A program made the translations under genes and the position numbers. Source: Planctomycetota bacterium (GTDB lineage: Bacteria; Planctomycetota; UBA8742; UBA2392). Taken from it: a DNA stretch of 51,693 nucleotides. Below the pieces are notes generated by a model, which did no database searches, had not been told where the DNA came from, and was given only the letters and a program-made list of their open reading frames with translations. Below, in pieces: positions 37,422-46,637 of this stretch (within the stretch, counting starts at the first letter, position 1; each line of letters begins with the position of its first letter). The stretch lies in contig QEVF01000026.1 of assembly GCA_003576915.1 (NCBI GenBank), positions 1 through 51,693 of the forward strand, read 5' to 3'.

Positions 37422-37518
37422 CAAGTTTTCCCCAAGGTTGCGCGTGCCGATTCCCCCGCTAAAGTGCCGTTCCCGAGTCCGGGGAGAACTCCGAAAAGAC
37501 TCATGGCTGGCGGCGCCC
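37422..37518. repeat. Dispersed intergenic repeat, copy B
   Basis: Second copy of the element at 36113-36208, in the same orientation. It lies between the divergent lipoprotein gene and pyrG. Confidence 0.75.
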
Positions 37519-37577
37519 ATGTGCGCCTCGTGTGCGTTTTGGCCCCGGAGGCGGGGCAATGAACCCGGGATCGTCCC

Positions 37578-39185
37578 ATGACCAAGCATGTTTTCGTGAC
37601 GGGCGGCGTCGTTTCCTCTCTGGGCAAGGGCCTCACCACGGCCTGCCTTGCCATGCTGCTGGAGAGCCGCGGCCTGCGCGTGCGCATCCAGAAGTTCGAC
37701 CCCTATATCAACGTCGATGCCGGAACCATGAACCCCTTCCAGCACGGCGAAGTCTACGTCACGGCTGACGGCGGCGAGACTGACCTCGACCTCGGCCACT
37801 ACGAGCGATTCTCCAACTGCCCCCTCTCGCGCGCCTCGAACATCACCACGGGCCGCATCTACCAGAACGTGATCACCAAAGAGCGCCGCGGCGCCTACCT
37901 CGGCGGCTGCGTCCAGGTCGTGCCCCACATCACCAATGAAGTCAAAGCCCACGTCCGTCAGCACGACGGACCCGACGTGGACCTGGTGCTCTCCGAACTC
38001 GGCGGAACCGCCGGCGACATCGAATCAGCCGCCTACCTCGAGGCCTTCCGCCAGTTTGTTTATGAGCACGGCCGCGAGAACTGCGTCTTTGTGCACCTCA
38101 CCCTGCTGCCCTACCTGCGCGCCTCGGGCGAGTTGAAGACCAAGCCCACCCAGCAGAGCGTGGGCATCCTGCGCCAGATCGGCATCCAGCCCGACATGCT
38201 GATCTGCCGCACCGAAAAGAGCATGACGCAGGAAATGCGCGACAAAATTGCACTGTTCTGCAATGTCGAAAAGAAGTACGTGTTCGAGGAGAAGGACGTC
38301 GAACACTCCATCTATGAGCTGCCCCTGCTGCTGCATGAACAGGGCGTGGATGATGCCCTGCTCCATCGCCTGGGCCTGCCCACCCGCCCCGCCAATCTCG
38401 ATGAATGGCAAAAGCTCGTACACCGCGTGGTCAACCCCAGCGGCAGCGTCGATATCGCCGTGGTCGGCAAGTACATCGAACTCAAGGACGCCTACAAAAG
38501 CGTCTATGAGAGCATCGCCCACGCCGGCATAGCCAATAACGTCGAGGTCAACGTACAGCGCGTCGCCTCCGAGGAATTGACCGACGACAACGTCGGCTCC
38601 AAACTCCGCGGCGTCACCGGCATCCTCGTGCCCGGCGGCTTTGGCGAGCGCGGCATCGAGGGCAAGATTTCCGCCGTGCGCTTCGCCCGCGAAAACCGCG
38701 TGCCTTACTACGGGCTGTGCCTGGGCATGCAGATCGCCACCATCGAGTTCGCGCGCCACGTGTGCGGGCTCAAGGGCGCGCATTCCAGCGAGTTCTCCAA
38801 GGATACGCCGCACCCCGTCATCACCCTGCTCAAGGATCAGATCAACGTGAAGGACATGGGCGGCACCATGCGCCTGGGCTCCCAGCCCTGCCGGCTGCTG
38901 GAAGGCACCATCGCGCGCAGGGCCTACGGCACCGAGCTGGTGCAGGAACGCCACCGCCACCGCTACGAATTCAACAACAGCTATCGCGAACAGCTTCAGG
39001 CCCGGGGACTGGTCATTTCAGGCATCAACCCCGACCTGGACCTCGTGGAAATCGTGGAATTGAAGGACCACCCCTTCTTCGTGGGCGTCCAGTTTCACCC
39101 CGAGTTCCAGAGCAAGCCCACCAAGCCGCACCCGCTGTTCCGTGAGTTCGTGGCCGCGGCCGTCAAACGCAAGAACGGACTGTAG
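37578..39185 (+). CDS. pyrG: CTP synthase
   Basis: 535 residues, normal length. The N-terminal synthase domain starts [20 protein letters not shown], with the [20 protein letters not shown] signature. The C-terminal glutaminase domain has [10 protein letters not shown], the nucleophile GLCLGMQ and the catalytic pair FHPEF. It converts UTP to CTP using ATP and glutamine. With pyrC and dcd it covers steps of pyrimidine metabolism in this window, though the genes are not adjacent. It stops 9 bp before the end of the convergent HIT gene. Confidence 0.99.
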   Translation: MTKHVFVTGGVVSSLGKGLTTACLAMLLESRGLRVRIQKFDPYINVDAGTMNPFQHGEVYVTADGGETDLDLGHYERFSNCPLSRASNITTGRIYQNVITKERRGAYLGGCVQVVPHITNEVKAHVRQHDGPDVDLVLSELGGTAGDIESAAYLEAFRQFVYEHGRENCVFVHLTLLPYLRASGELKTKPTQQSVGILRQIGIQPDMLICRTEKSMTQEMRDKIALFCNVEKKYVFEEKDVEHSIYELPLLLHEQGVDDALLHRLGLPTRPANLDEWQKLVHRVVNPSGSVDIAVVGKYIELKDAYKSVYESIAHAGIANNVEVNVQRVASEELTDDNVGSKLRGVTGILVPGGFGERGIEGKISAVRFARENRVPYYGLCLGMQIATIEFARHVCGLKGAHSSEFSKDTPHPVITLLKDQINVKDMGGTMRLGSQPCRLLEGTIARRAYGTELVQERHRHRYEFNNSYREQLQARGLVISGINPDLDLVEIVELKDHPFFVGVQFHPEFQSKPTKPHPLFREFVAAAVKRKNGL

Positions 39186-39194
39186 CCCCCGGCG

Positions 39195-39581
39195 TCAGCC
39201 GCGGATCTTTGCCGCCAGGGCCGCGAGGTCGGGCTTGACCTTCATGCCAAACGTGCCGGGCTTGGCGAAGTCCTGCATTACGTTCGTGGGCAGCAGGTGA
39301 ATGTGCACGTGGGGCACTTCGTAGCCGATCACGCAGGTGCACACGCGCTTGCAGTTGAGCTTCGATTTCAGCAGGGCCGCGACTTTCCTGGCCGCCAATT
39401 GCAGCGCGGCGTAGTCGGCTTCGGGCATGTCGAACAGATAATCATGTTCCTTCTTGGGCACGACCAGCGTGTGCCCCTCGGTCCAGGGGTTGATGTCCAG
39501 AAAAGCGAAATGCTTGTCGTCCTCCCAGACCTTGTGGCAAGGAATCTCGCCCGCGATGATCTTCGAGAAGATGCTCGACAT
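39195..39581 (-). CDS. HIT family protein (HinT-like)
   Basis: 128 residues from the ATG at 39581, where homology begins (MSSIFSKIIAGEIPCHKVWE). The histidine triad is HVHIHLLP. The FLDINPWTEGHTLVVPKKEH stretch is also typical. These enzymes hydrolyse AMP-lysine or other nucleotide-linked substrates. Slightly Cys-rich (CKRVCTC). Monocistronic. Confidence 0.93.
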   Translation of the reverse strand: MSSIFSKIIAGEIPCHKVWEDDKHFAFLDINPWTEGHTLVVPKKEHDYLFDMPEADYAALQLAARKVAALLKSKLNCKRVCTCVIGYEVPHVHIHLLPTNVMQDFAKPGTFGMKVKPDLAALAAKIRG

Positions 39582-39723
39582 GGAAACCCCCGAACTCGAG
39601 GCCGCAAAGAACGGAACTGCACTCCACCCTTGGCGCAGATTACACAGATTCAAAAATACATCTGTGAGCGCCTGCGTCATCTGTGGACGGCTGTTCTTTG
39701 CTTCGAGTTCAGCGCTCGCCCGC

Positions 39724-40134
39724 TCATTCGAAGTACTTGTCGTACTCGGCCAATGATGCCTTCACTTTGTCAGCCGCGCCTTCCTTGCCTTCGCGCAGGT
39801 TTTTGACCTGAGCCATGAAGGGTTCGAGCCAGTAGTGAAGCTGGTTGTGGGCCTCGCCCGTCATCTTGCAGCCCTGGATGAGTTTGCGCAGTTCGGCATC
39901 CAGCGCATCGCCCAGCGCCTGGCCCTCGAGCGATTTGTCGGCCGCGCGTTCCTTGATGGCCGCAATGGCATTGCGCGTGGGCTCGTCGGCTTTCCAGCGC
40001 TTGCCATCGTCCAGCTTCAGGGGCTGAGCGGCGTGATCGGCCGGGCCATGGGCGTGGCCGTTGGCGCCGTGGTCGCAGGCTGCGAAGAATAGCGCGGCAG
40101 AGAGCAGCAGGGAGAGCGTGATGAAAGACTTCAT
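39724..40134 (-). CDS. Small His-rich lipoprotein
   Basis: 136 residues. The lipobox is FAAC (Cys20). A short His-rich stretch (DHGANGHAHGPADHA) follows the Cys and could bind metal. The rest is a helical domain (NAIAAIKERAADKSLEGQAL, then GCKMTGEAHNQLHYWLEPF) resembling small periplasmic four-helix proteins. No family recognised. It is isolated from neighbours by about 140 bp on one side and 200 bp on the other. Confidence 0.75.
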   Translation of the reverse strand: MKSFITLSLLLSAALFFAACDHGANGHAHGPADHAAQPLKLDDGKRWKADEPTRNAIAAIKERAADKSLEGQALGDALDAELRKLIQGCKMTGEAHNQLHYWLEPFMAQVKNLREGKEGAADKVKASLAEYDKYFE

Positions 40135-40298
40135 GGCAAGGCTCCGTCGGGCATAAAAGGACTTCCTTGTCCTGATAACGCCACGCCAGGCCGCGCTATT
40201 CCCTGCTGGTGGTTGAACAAGCGTAAGGGGCCATTTCGCCCGAGCATCACAGTCATGCCCGCGCGACGAGCGTCATGCCGCGATGGCCCTGAAATGCA

Positions 40299-40322
40299 AA
40301 CCCGGCCGTCACCGGCCGGGTT
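40299..40322 (-). terminator. Terminator of rny
   Basis: A perfect 9-bp stem (AACCCGGCC with GGCCGGGTT) with a 6-nt loop lies 15 bp after the rny stop. On the minus strand it is followed by TGCATTTC. A related hairpin lies just before rny. Confidence 0.55.
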
Positions 40323-40337
40323 GCCACTTGAATGAAA

Positions 40338-41966
40338 CTAGCGCGCGTACTCCGTGACGCGGGTTTCGCGCATGAGGGTCACCTTGATTTCGCCCGGATA
40401 GGTGAGCTCATCCTCAATCTTCTGCGCCATTTCGCGGGCGATCACCAGCGCCTGCTCGTCGCTCACCTGTTTGGCGTTGACCAGCACCCGCAACTCGCGG
40501 CCGGCCTGCACCGCAAAGGCCTCCTGCACGCCGTTGAAGCTCTTGGCCACGCCTTCCAGGGCCGTGAGTCGCTGCACGTAGCGTTCCATGCTTTCACGCC
40601 GCGCGCCGGGGCGTGCCGCCGAGATGGCATCCGCCGCCGCCGCCAGGCTGACGTAAGGATACTTGTGCGTCATCACCTGGTCGTGGTGGCCGCCCGCAGC
40701 CTCGATCACCTCCGGCCGCTCCTTGATGCTGATGAGGAACTCCTTGCCCACCAGCGGGTGCCCGCCTTCCTTCTCGTGGTCGATGGCCTTGCCGATGTCG
40801 TGCATCAGGCCGCAGCGCCGGCCCAGCTTCGGGTCAAGCCCGAGTTCTGAGCACATCATGCCCATGATGTGCGCGACTTCGACCGTGTGCTTGTACACGT
40901 TCTGGCCGTAGCTCGAACGGAACTTGAGCCGGCCCAGCAGATACTGCGCCTTGGGGTGAATGTTGTGCACGTCGGCCTCGAACTGGATCTGCTTGCCGGC
41001 CTCCGTGATCTCCTTCTCCACGTCCTTGCGGCAGACCTCGAACAGTTCCTCGATACGCGCGGGATGCACGCGGCCGTCCTGAATCAGGCGCCGCAGCGTG
41101 CGCGCGGCTACTTCACGCCGCACGGAGTCAAAGCAGCTCACGACGACAACGCCGGGCGTGTCATCAACGATGACATCGACGCCGGTGACCTGCTGGAAGT
41201 GACGGATGTTGCGGCCCTCGCGGCCGATGATGCGCCCCTTCACTTCATCGCTGGGAATTTCGATGGTGCTGGTCGTGGTCTCGCCCGTGTATTCGCTGGC
41301 CAGGCGGCAGATGGCCTGGCTGATGGTCCACTTGGCCTTTTCGTCGGCCTGCTCGTCCAGCGCCTTGAACATCTTGGTCAGGCGTTCGGCCTTCTCGTTC
41401 ACAAGCTCGGCGTCAAAACGCTCCAGCAGTTCGCGCTTGGCCTCCTCCTGGCTGAGCTGGGCAATGACGGCCAGCTTGTCGCGCTGCTCGGCCAGGGCTT
41501 TCTTGGCCTCTTCCTCCAGCTTGGCGATGCGCGCCTTGCTTTCCTCGATGTCTTTGCCCCGCTTTTCAAGCTGGTCGGCCTTCATGTCGAGCAGTTCGAT
41601 CTTCTGCTCGATGGACTCTTCGCGTTTGGCCACGCGCTTTTCGAGCTCCTTGATTTCATCGCGCTTGCCATCAAGGTCGGCTTCGGTCTTCTCGCGCAGC
41701 TTCAGGGCTTCGGCGCGGGCCTCCACCTGCGCGGCCTGCAGAATCTCCTGGGCCTTGATCCGGGCCTGCTCCAGCGCCAACTTGCCGTCGGCGCCACCCT
41801 CCTTGAGTTTCTCCACTTCCTTGAGCGCGTCACCGCGCGCGGCTTCCGCCGCCTTGGCCTTTGCCCCCAGTAGAATGTAGGCCGCGCCGCCGGCAATCAC
41901 GGCGCCTACGGCCAGGCCCAGAAAGATGAAAATGATGACTTCGCTTGCTTCGGCTGCGAGGAACAT
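40338..41966 (-). CDS. rny: Ribonuclease Y
   Basis: 542 residues from the ATG at 41966, with GGGAG 9 nt upstream. An N-terminal membrane anchor (about 10-32, VIIFIFLGLAVGAVIAGGAA) is followed by a long coiled coil (about 35-215). The KH domain (about 225-290) contains KGRIIGREGRNIRHFQQVTG. The HD domain carries the metal-binding HDIGKA with HTVEVAHIMG and GGHHDQV. It is a membrane-bound endonuclease that starts mRNA decay. Monocistronic. Confidence 0.97.
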   Translation of the reverse strand: MFLAAEASEVIIFIFLGLAVGAVIAGGAAYILLGAKAKAAEAARGDALKEVEKLKEGGADGKLALEQARIKAQEILQAAQVEARAEALKLREKTEADLDGKRDEIKELEKRVAKREESIEQKIELLDMKADQLEKRGKDIEESKARIAKLEEEAKKALAEQRDKLAVIAQLSQEEAKRELLERFDAELVNEKAERLTKMFKALDEQADEKAKWTISQAICRLASEYTGETTTSTIEIPSDEVKGRIIGREGRNIRHFQQVTGVDVIVDDTPGVVVVSCFDSVRREVAARTLRRLIQDGRVHPARIEELFEVCRKDVEKEITEAGKQIQFEADVHNIHPKAQYLLGRLKFRSSYGQNVYKHTVEVAHIMGMMCSELGLDPKLGRRCGLMHDIGKAIDHEKEGGHPLVGKEFLISIKERPEVIEAAGGHHDQVMTHKYPYVSLAAAADAISAARPGARRESMERYVQRLTALEGVAKSFNGVQEAFAVQAGRELRVLVNAKQVSDEQALVIAREMAQKIEDELTYPGEIKVTLMRETRVTEYAR

Positions 41967-42408
41967 GGCGACATCTCCCGCCCCATAGGGCAAACCGGCT
42001 CACGGCCGGGTTCTGAGACGTCGGTCGGGATCACTGCAAAGAGAAGGCACGCACCGCTTAGGGTGAGCGTGAAGCATCAAGCACCCGCGGGCCTGTTGGC
42101 CGCCCCGGGACACACCGGCTTGTCTTGACTGACACTTCACACATGCTGACGCGGCTTTTGGTACATCTCTCTTGCAGGTTGAGGCTGCTGCCTACCGCAG
42201 CCGTAAAATGACCCTACGACCAACGTATATGGAAACCGCAGGTGTGACGCCGCCTTGGTACGGCCGGAATTCCTCCCCGCGCCTCAAGCCGCGTCACCGC
42301 CGCCCCTGAGGGCACTGCGGAACATTGACATGTTATCAACATCGGTTTTTGGGGCAACTTTATCCGGTACTAACCGGCTCTTGGCCATGCAAACCGTCAC
42401 ATCCGTAC
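41967..42408. other. 442-bp gap upstream of rny
   Basis: No coding frame is convincing. Visible elements are a hairpin next to rny that resembles the one after it (AACCGGC with GCCGGGTT around 41993-42013), a GGCTGC/GCAGCC hairpin near 42184-42204, an AT-richer patch with TATATGG near 42226-42232, an imperfect palindrome (TTGACATGTTATCAA) near 42325-42339, and CCGGT/ACCGG near 42365-42378. A long rny leader or a small RNA is possible. Confidence 0.35.
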
Positions 42409-42864
42409 TCAATGCCGGCCGCCATCGACCCGGAGCTGCCGCCGCACCTCATCGGCGCTCACTAGCGTTTCGTCGGCGTTGATGCCGGGGCACTGTCGGG
42501 CCTCCTGCTCCCACGTCTCCCGGGCCGCCATGATGCGGCCCCAGAACGGGTAGGTGCGGCATTGCGTGGGGCGCGCCTCATACACGGCGCAGCCCTTCTC
42601 CGGCAGATAGAAGATGCAGTCGTTGTTGGCACGCTCGATGAGCGAGTAGCCGCGCCCCATGCGGCGCACATAGCGCCGGGTGAACTGATCGAGCGTGAGC
42701 TTCATGACATCGGCCAGCTGCTGCATCTCCGTGAGGTTGACCCAGACCGCCCCGGGCCCGCGCTTGCCGCTGCAGCAGTCGCCGCACTCGGGGCCTTTGC
42801 AGCGGAAATGCACTCCGCCCTCGAACCAGTCCGGGGTCGGCGCCGTTTGCTCTGTGCTGGGCAT
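42409..42864 (-). CDS. YkgJ-family cysteine cluster protein
   Basis: 151 residues from the ATG at 42864. The Cys cluster is FRCKGPECGDCCSG near residues 20-33, followed by CIFYLPEKGCAVYEARPTQC and RTYPFW. This is the CxxCC...C...C pattern of the zinc/iron-chelating YkgJ family. The biochemical role is unknown; an Fe-S or Zn site is expected. Divergent from the ECF sigma gene. Confidence 0.88.
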   Translation of the reverse strand: MPSTEQTAPTPDWFEGGVHFRCKGPECGDCCSGKRGPGAVWVNLTEMQQLADVMKLTLDQFTRRYVRRMGRGYSLIERANNDCIFYLPEKGCAVYEARPTQCRTYPFWGRIMAARETWEQEARQCPGINADETLVSADEVRRQLRVDGGRH

Positions 42865-43000
42865 GGGCCCAGCATAGCAAGCCCTGCGGCGGGAGAAGTC
42901 CATGTCCTACGCGTTGCCCTTCAGGCCCGGCCTTTTGCGCCCCCGGGCCGCACTTTCCTTGTCAGAATCGCCCCACCCCCGGCACTCACGTTCAACCGCA

Positions 43001-43543
43001 ATGAGCGAGGCGGCCGACGATGCAGCACTGATCAGCCGCGCTCTGGGCGGCGAAGCGCAGGCCTTTGGCCTGCTGGTGGAGCGTCATTTCGGTGCGGCCT
43101 ATGCCAGCGCCTATGCCGTGCTGGGCAATGCAGCAGACGCCGAGGAGCTGGCCCAGGAGACCTTCGTCCAGGCCTACGAGAAGCTGTCACGCCTTCGCGA
43201 GCCGGGAGCCTTCGTGGGGTGGATCTGGCGCATCGCCCATGATCTCGCCCTCAAGCACATCCGCAAGCACGGGCGCATGAAAGTGGTGAGCGAGCCGCCC
43301 GAGCAGGGGCTCGATGCACCGGCTCTGGGCTCGCTGATTGAAGGGGAAGATCGTCAGGCCCTGGCCCGTGCCCTTGAACAGTTGCCCGAGGACATGCGCC
43401 AGGCCCTGCTGATGAAGTACTGGCAGGAGCTGGACTACGATGAAATGGCCCGGCGCTGCGGCGTCTCCGCCGAGGCCCTTTACCAGCGCGTCTGCCGCGG
43501 CCTCAAGCGGCTGCGCGAACTTCTGGCGGAGAGCGGCACATGA
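43001..43543 (+). CDS. ECF-type RNA polymerase sigma factor
   Basis: 180 residues from the ATG at 43001; the longer frame upstream overlaps the divergent gene and is not sigma-like. Region 2 has ADAEELAQETFVQAYEKLSR. Region 4 reads LPEDMRQALLMKYWQELDYD, then EMARRCGVSAEALYQRVCRG. It redirects RNA polymerase to a small set of stress or envelope promoters. Its stop overlaps the start of the membrane PDZ gene (ATGA), the usual arrangement for a sigma and its anti-sigma. Confidence 0.93.
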   Translation: MSEAADDAALISRALGGEAQAFGLLVERHFGAAYASAYAVLGNAADAEELAQETFVQAYEKLSRLREPGAFVGWIWRIAHDLALKHIRKHGRMKVVSEPPEQGLDAPALGSLIEGEDRQALARALEQLPEDMRQALLMKYWQELDYDEMARRCGVSAEALYQRVCRGLKRLRELLAESGT

Positions 43544-44397
43544 GCGATGGCTTTGACCGCAGCGATGAAGGACAGTCCGTGGCCGCTCTGTTGAGGCGCC
43601 ACGCCCCGCCGCGCCCCGACGCGCGGGCCGCAGCCTCCCGCGTGCTGAGTCGCGTGCAGCGCCCGGTGCGGGAGACGCGCCTGCTGCGCCTGTTGCCTTT
43701 CGGGCTGGCGGCCGCGGCTGCGGCCGTGGCCGCGGTGGTCTACTTCGCCCCGCCCACGCAGCCGCCGCCTTCATCGCCGGCGCCTTCGCCCGCGGCCCTG
43801 GCGCCCGCCGAAAAGGTCGAACTTGCGGCGGAACTCGTGGTTGGCGTGCGATCGGTGGGGGAGGGGCTGCTGGTTCTGGATGCGGGCCTCACGCGCGGTC
43901 TGCGCGTGGGCGATATTCTGGCCGCCGGGGCCTCCCGCGTCCGCGTGACGGCGGTCGGTATCTTCCATGCCCGGGCCCTGGTTGAGGGCGGGCCCGCCCT
44001 GCGGCGCGGGGATCGCCTTGCCGCCGAAGCCGACACCGAACCCATGAAGCGCGCCCGACGCTTTGAACTCGTCGGCGGCGACCCCGGCGCGCTGTTCGAG
44101 TTTGGCGCCGTCGTCGAGCCCCTGTCTCCCGTGGAGGCCCGCCAGTACGGCGTGGCCGACGGTCGCGCCCTGATGGTGATTGAGACCTTTTCAAGCCTGC
44201 TGCGCGGCGAGTCCGTCGAGCCAACGCTGGCCGGCCGCGCCGGGCTCAAACCCGGCGACGTCATCCTGTCCTGCAACGGGGTTGGGGCGTCATCGCTGGG
44301 AGACTTCACCCAGGCCCTGGAACTCACGCGCCGCAGCGGCCTGCTCAGGCTGCGCGTGCTGCGCGGCATGGGCGAAGTCGAACTCCAGGTCCGTTAG
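43540..44397 (+). CDS. Membrane protein with PDZ domain, putative anti-sigma factor
   Basis: 285 residues. A cytoplasmic N-terminus of about 48 residues, with no visible His-x3-Cys-x2-Cys zinc motif, precedes one membrane helix (about 50-67, LPFGLAAAAAAVAAVVYF). A beta-rich middle domain (GLLVLDAGLTRGLRVGDILA) resembles the MreC/FlgT-like barrel. The C-terminal PDZ domain reads AGLKPGDVILSCNGVGASSL followed by GDFTQALELTRRSGLL. By position it should control the coupled sigma factor. A PDZ domain inside the anti-sigma candidate itself is unusual and could sense misfolded protein ends. Confidence 0.75.
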   Translation: MSDGFDRSDEGQSVAALLRRHAPPRPDARAAASRVLSRVQRPVRETRLLRLLPFGLAAAAAAVAAVVYFAPPTQPPPSSPAPSPAALAPAEKVELAAELVVGVRSVGEGLLVLDAGLTRGLRVGDILAAGASRVRVTAVGIFHARALVEGGPALRRGDRLAAEADTEPMKRARRFELVGGDPGALFEFGAVVEPLSPVEARQYGVADGRALMVIETFSSLLRGESVEPTLAGRAGLKPGDVILSCNGVGASSLGDFTQALELTRRSGLLRLRVLRGMGEVELQVR

Positions 44398-44447
44398 GTG
44401 CTTCCCGTGAATCGTTGGACCGGCAAACCTGTCGTCGGGTGGATGCT

Positions 44448-45728
44448 TCAGGTGCAGCGGGCTAGGGCCGCCTCGATCAGCTTTACGGCCTCGGGCGGGC
44501 CTTGAGTCTTCACCTCCTGCAGGGCTGCCGCGAGCAGGGCCGGCGCCGTTTCTTTGGCCGAGGCCCGGGCCAGTCCGTAGATCCGTGCGGGGGTCACAAA
44601 CAGATGAAACCACTGGGCCATGCGCGCGACTCCCTCGGCCTGGCGCTGCAGCCGCGTCGCCGCCGAGACCTCCAGACCCTCCTGCTCGGGGATTTCCTGG
44701 GGCAGGCCGTGCTGCGCGGCCACAGTCAAGCGCACCTCGCGCGAAAGCAGGCGCTGGGCGGCGCCGGTGGCGGCGAACCGGCGTTGGGTGGTGGTGCAGA
44801 AGTCGCAGCGGGCTTCTGGCGCGCCTTGGGCGAATTCAACGCGGGCGCCGCAGGACAGGCAGGGCTGGGCCAGGGCTCCGAGCTTGAGGAACTCGACGTC
44901 AAAGCGGCGCGTGCAGAAACAGCCCGGGCAGGTGGTTACTTCTACGCCGTGGCCCTGGAGGGAGAACAGGCCGCAGCGCGGGCATTCCCAGTCAAAGTAC
45001 AGGGAATAGTCGTGGCCGGCGGGGCCCACCACCTCGACGCTGCCCGGGCCGTAGATCATCTCCAGCACCGGCCCCTGGTGCTCGGGCGCAATCAGGCGCA
45101 GGTAGGCGCTGAGCATCTGCGACGAGGCAATGCGCAGGCGGGCCTCGAATGAAAGGCCCTCGGGGTCGGGTGGAGAGCCCAGTTCCTGGCGGGCCTGAGC
45201 CAGTTCGCGCAGCACCGCCAGCATGGCCTTGACGGCCTCCATGGGGTTTTCATTGGCGCCAAAGCCCAGGGCGGCCGTGGCCTGATTCAGCCGGGCGTAA
45301 AGCGCACTGACCCGACCGCCCAGCCTCGCGTGCAGCAGGTCAAAGCCAATCCAGCGGGCGTAGCGCCGGCGCAGCTCGCGGTCGGCCAGCACGCGCGGCG
45401 GCACGTAGGAGGGCATTTCAGCCATGAGCCAATCGGCCTCGCGGGCGGCGGCATCGAGGGCCGCCTCGAAGGCGGGTTGCCCCGGGCTCGACCCGCGGGC
45501 CTGGGCCGCCGCCTGGTCCAGAGCCTGGCCGTGGCGCTCAAAGCGCCGCATGTAGCCTTCGGGGTCGGTCATGGCGCGGCGGTTGAACTCGGTCCACTGG
45601 TCCGAGTCCAGCCAAACCGTGAAATCAAAGCCGCACCAGGTACCGCAGCTTTTGCAGAGCACCCAGGCGCCCTCGCTGACACTGGGGGCGCCGCAGCGTT
45701 CGCAGCGCAGTGTGAGGCGGATGGCCAT
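44448..45728 (-). CDS. Zinc-ribbon protein of unknown function
   Basis: 426 residues with at least three Cys pairs of zinc-ribbon type: CERCG and CKSCG near the N-terminus, CPRCG and CPGCF near 250-275, and CLSCG and CDFC near 295-315. Between them is a long helical region (about 45-230). It has no membrane segment or enzyme motif that I recognise. It starts 3 nt after the SDR gene, suggesting one transcript. Zinc-ribbon scaffolds of this type often bind protein or nucleic acid. Confidence 0.7.
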   Translation of the reverse strand: MAIRLTLRCERCGAPSVSEGAWVLCKSCGTWCGFDFTVWLDSDQWTEFNRRAMTDPEGYMRRFERHGQALDQAAAQARGSSPGQPAFEAALDAAAREADWLMAEMPSYVPPRVLADRELRRRYARWIGFDLLHARLGGRVSALYARLNQATAALGFGANENPMEAVKAMLAVLRELAQARQELGSPPDPEGLSFEARLRIASSQMLSAYLRLIAPEHQGPVLEMIYGPGSVEVVGPAGHDYSLYFDWECPRCGLFSLQGHGVEVTTCPGCFCTRRFDVEFLKLGALAQPCLSCGARVEFAQGAPEARCDFCTTTQRRFAATGAAQRLLSREVRLTVAAQHGLPQEIPEQEGLEVSAATRLQRQAEGVARMAQWFHLFVTPARIYGLARASAKETAPALLAAALQEVKTQGPPEAVKLIEAALARCT

Positions 45729-45731
45729 AGC

Positions 45732-46526
45732 TCAGAGGATTTGCTCGGGAATCCAGCCGCCGCTGACGTCAAGCTGGGTGCCGTTGATGTGGTCACTGCG
45801 GGCATCCAGAAGGAAGGCCAGCGCGTGGCAGAGGTCGGCGTACCGGGCAAAGCGCCCCGCGGGAGGCTTTACGGGCTTGATCACGCTGTTTTCCATGATG
45901 CCCACTCCCAGCGTATTGACGGTGATGCCGTCCTGGGCCAGGGCCGCGGCGGCGTTGCGCGTCAGCATGCCCAGCCCGGCCTTGGCGATGTGGTAGGGCA
46001 CGGTGAGCCGGTTGTACATGGGCCGTTCGTTGCCGGCATAACCCAGATTGACCACGCGGCCAAAACGCTGGCGCCGCATGTAGGGCAAGGCGGCGCGCAT
46101 GCAGTAGAACGACGTGTAGAGGTTGCTCTCAAGCTGGTCGCGCCACTGGGCGGGGGTGAGTTTGAACAGGTCCACGCGGGCATAGTTACCCACGTTGTTG
46201 ACCAGCACATCCAGCGAGCCCAAGCGGTGAGCAGCCTCGTCCACGGCGGCGGTGGCTTCGCGGTCGCTGGTCAGGTCGCCGCGCACGAGGCAACCGCCGG
46301 GCGTGAGGCGGTTGCACTCGGCCAGCGTGGCGCGGGCCTCACGCAGGCTGGCGCGGCAGTGAATGGCGACTTTGACGCCGCAGCGGGCGAGGAAGAGGGC
46401 CAGGGCCTGCCCGTTGCGCCTGGCGCTACCGGTCACAAGGGCCGCGCGGATGCGGGGGTCAAGGCGCGGCGGGGCTTCGTCGGGTACGCCGATCAGAGCG
46501 GCAAAGCGTGACTTGCGTTGGGCCAT
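45732..46526 (-). CDS. Short-chain dehydrogenase/reductase (pteridine reductase-like)
   Basis: 264 residues. The Rossmann motif is VTGSARRNGQALALFLA, where the arginine-rich TGSARRxG form is typical of pteridine reductase/FolM-like SDRs. NNVGNY marks the next strand and the catalytic Tyr-x3-Lys is YHIAKAGL. The C-terminus GGWIPEQIL is near the substrate pocket. It likely uses NADPH. A dihydromonapterin or dihydrofolate substrate is possible but not shown. Confidence 0.88.
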   Translation of the reverse strand: MAQRKSRFAALIGVPDEAPPRLDPRIRAALVTGSARRNGQALALFLARCGVKVAIHCRASLREARATLAECNRLTPGGCLVRGDLTSDREATAAVDEAAHRLGSLDVLVNNVGNYARVDLFKLTPAQWRDQLESNLYTSFYCMRAALPYMRRQRFGRVVNLGYAGNERPMYNRLTVPYHIAKAGLGMLTRNAAAALAQDGITVNTLGVGIMENSVIKPVKPPAGRFARYADLCHALAFLLDARSDHINGTQLDVSGGWIPEQIL

Positions 46527-46637
46527 GCTGGAACCTTGGCAAAGTCAGGGTCGTGAGGCAAGGCGCAGGGGACAAAAGCCCGTTTGAGGGCAGGCCGGGG
46601 CAAGCTAGACTCGCCCGCCCATTGGCAGGGTGCCACT

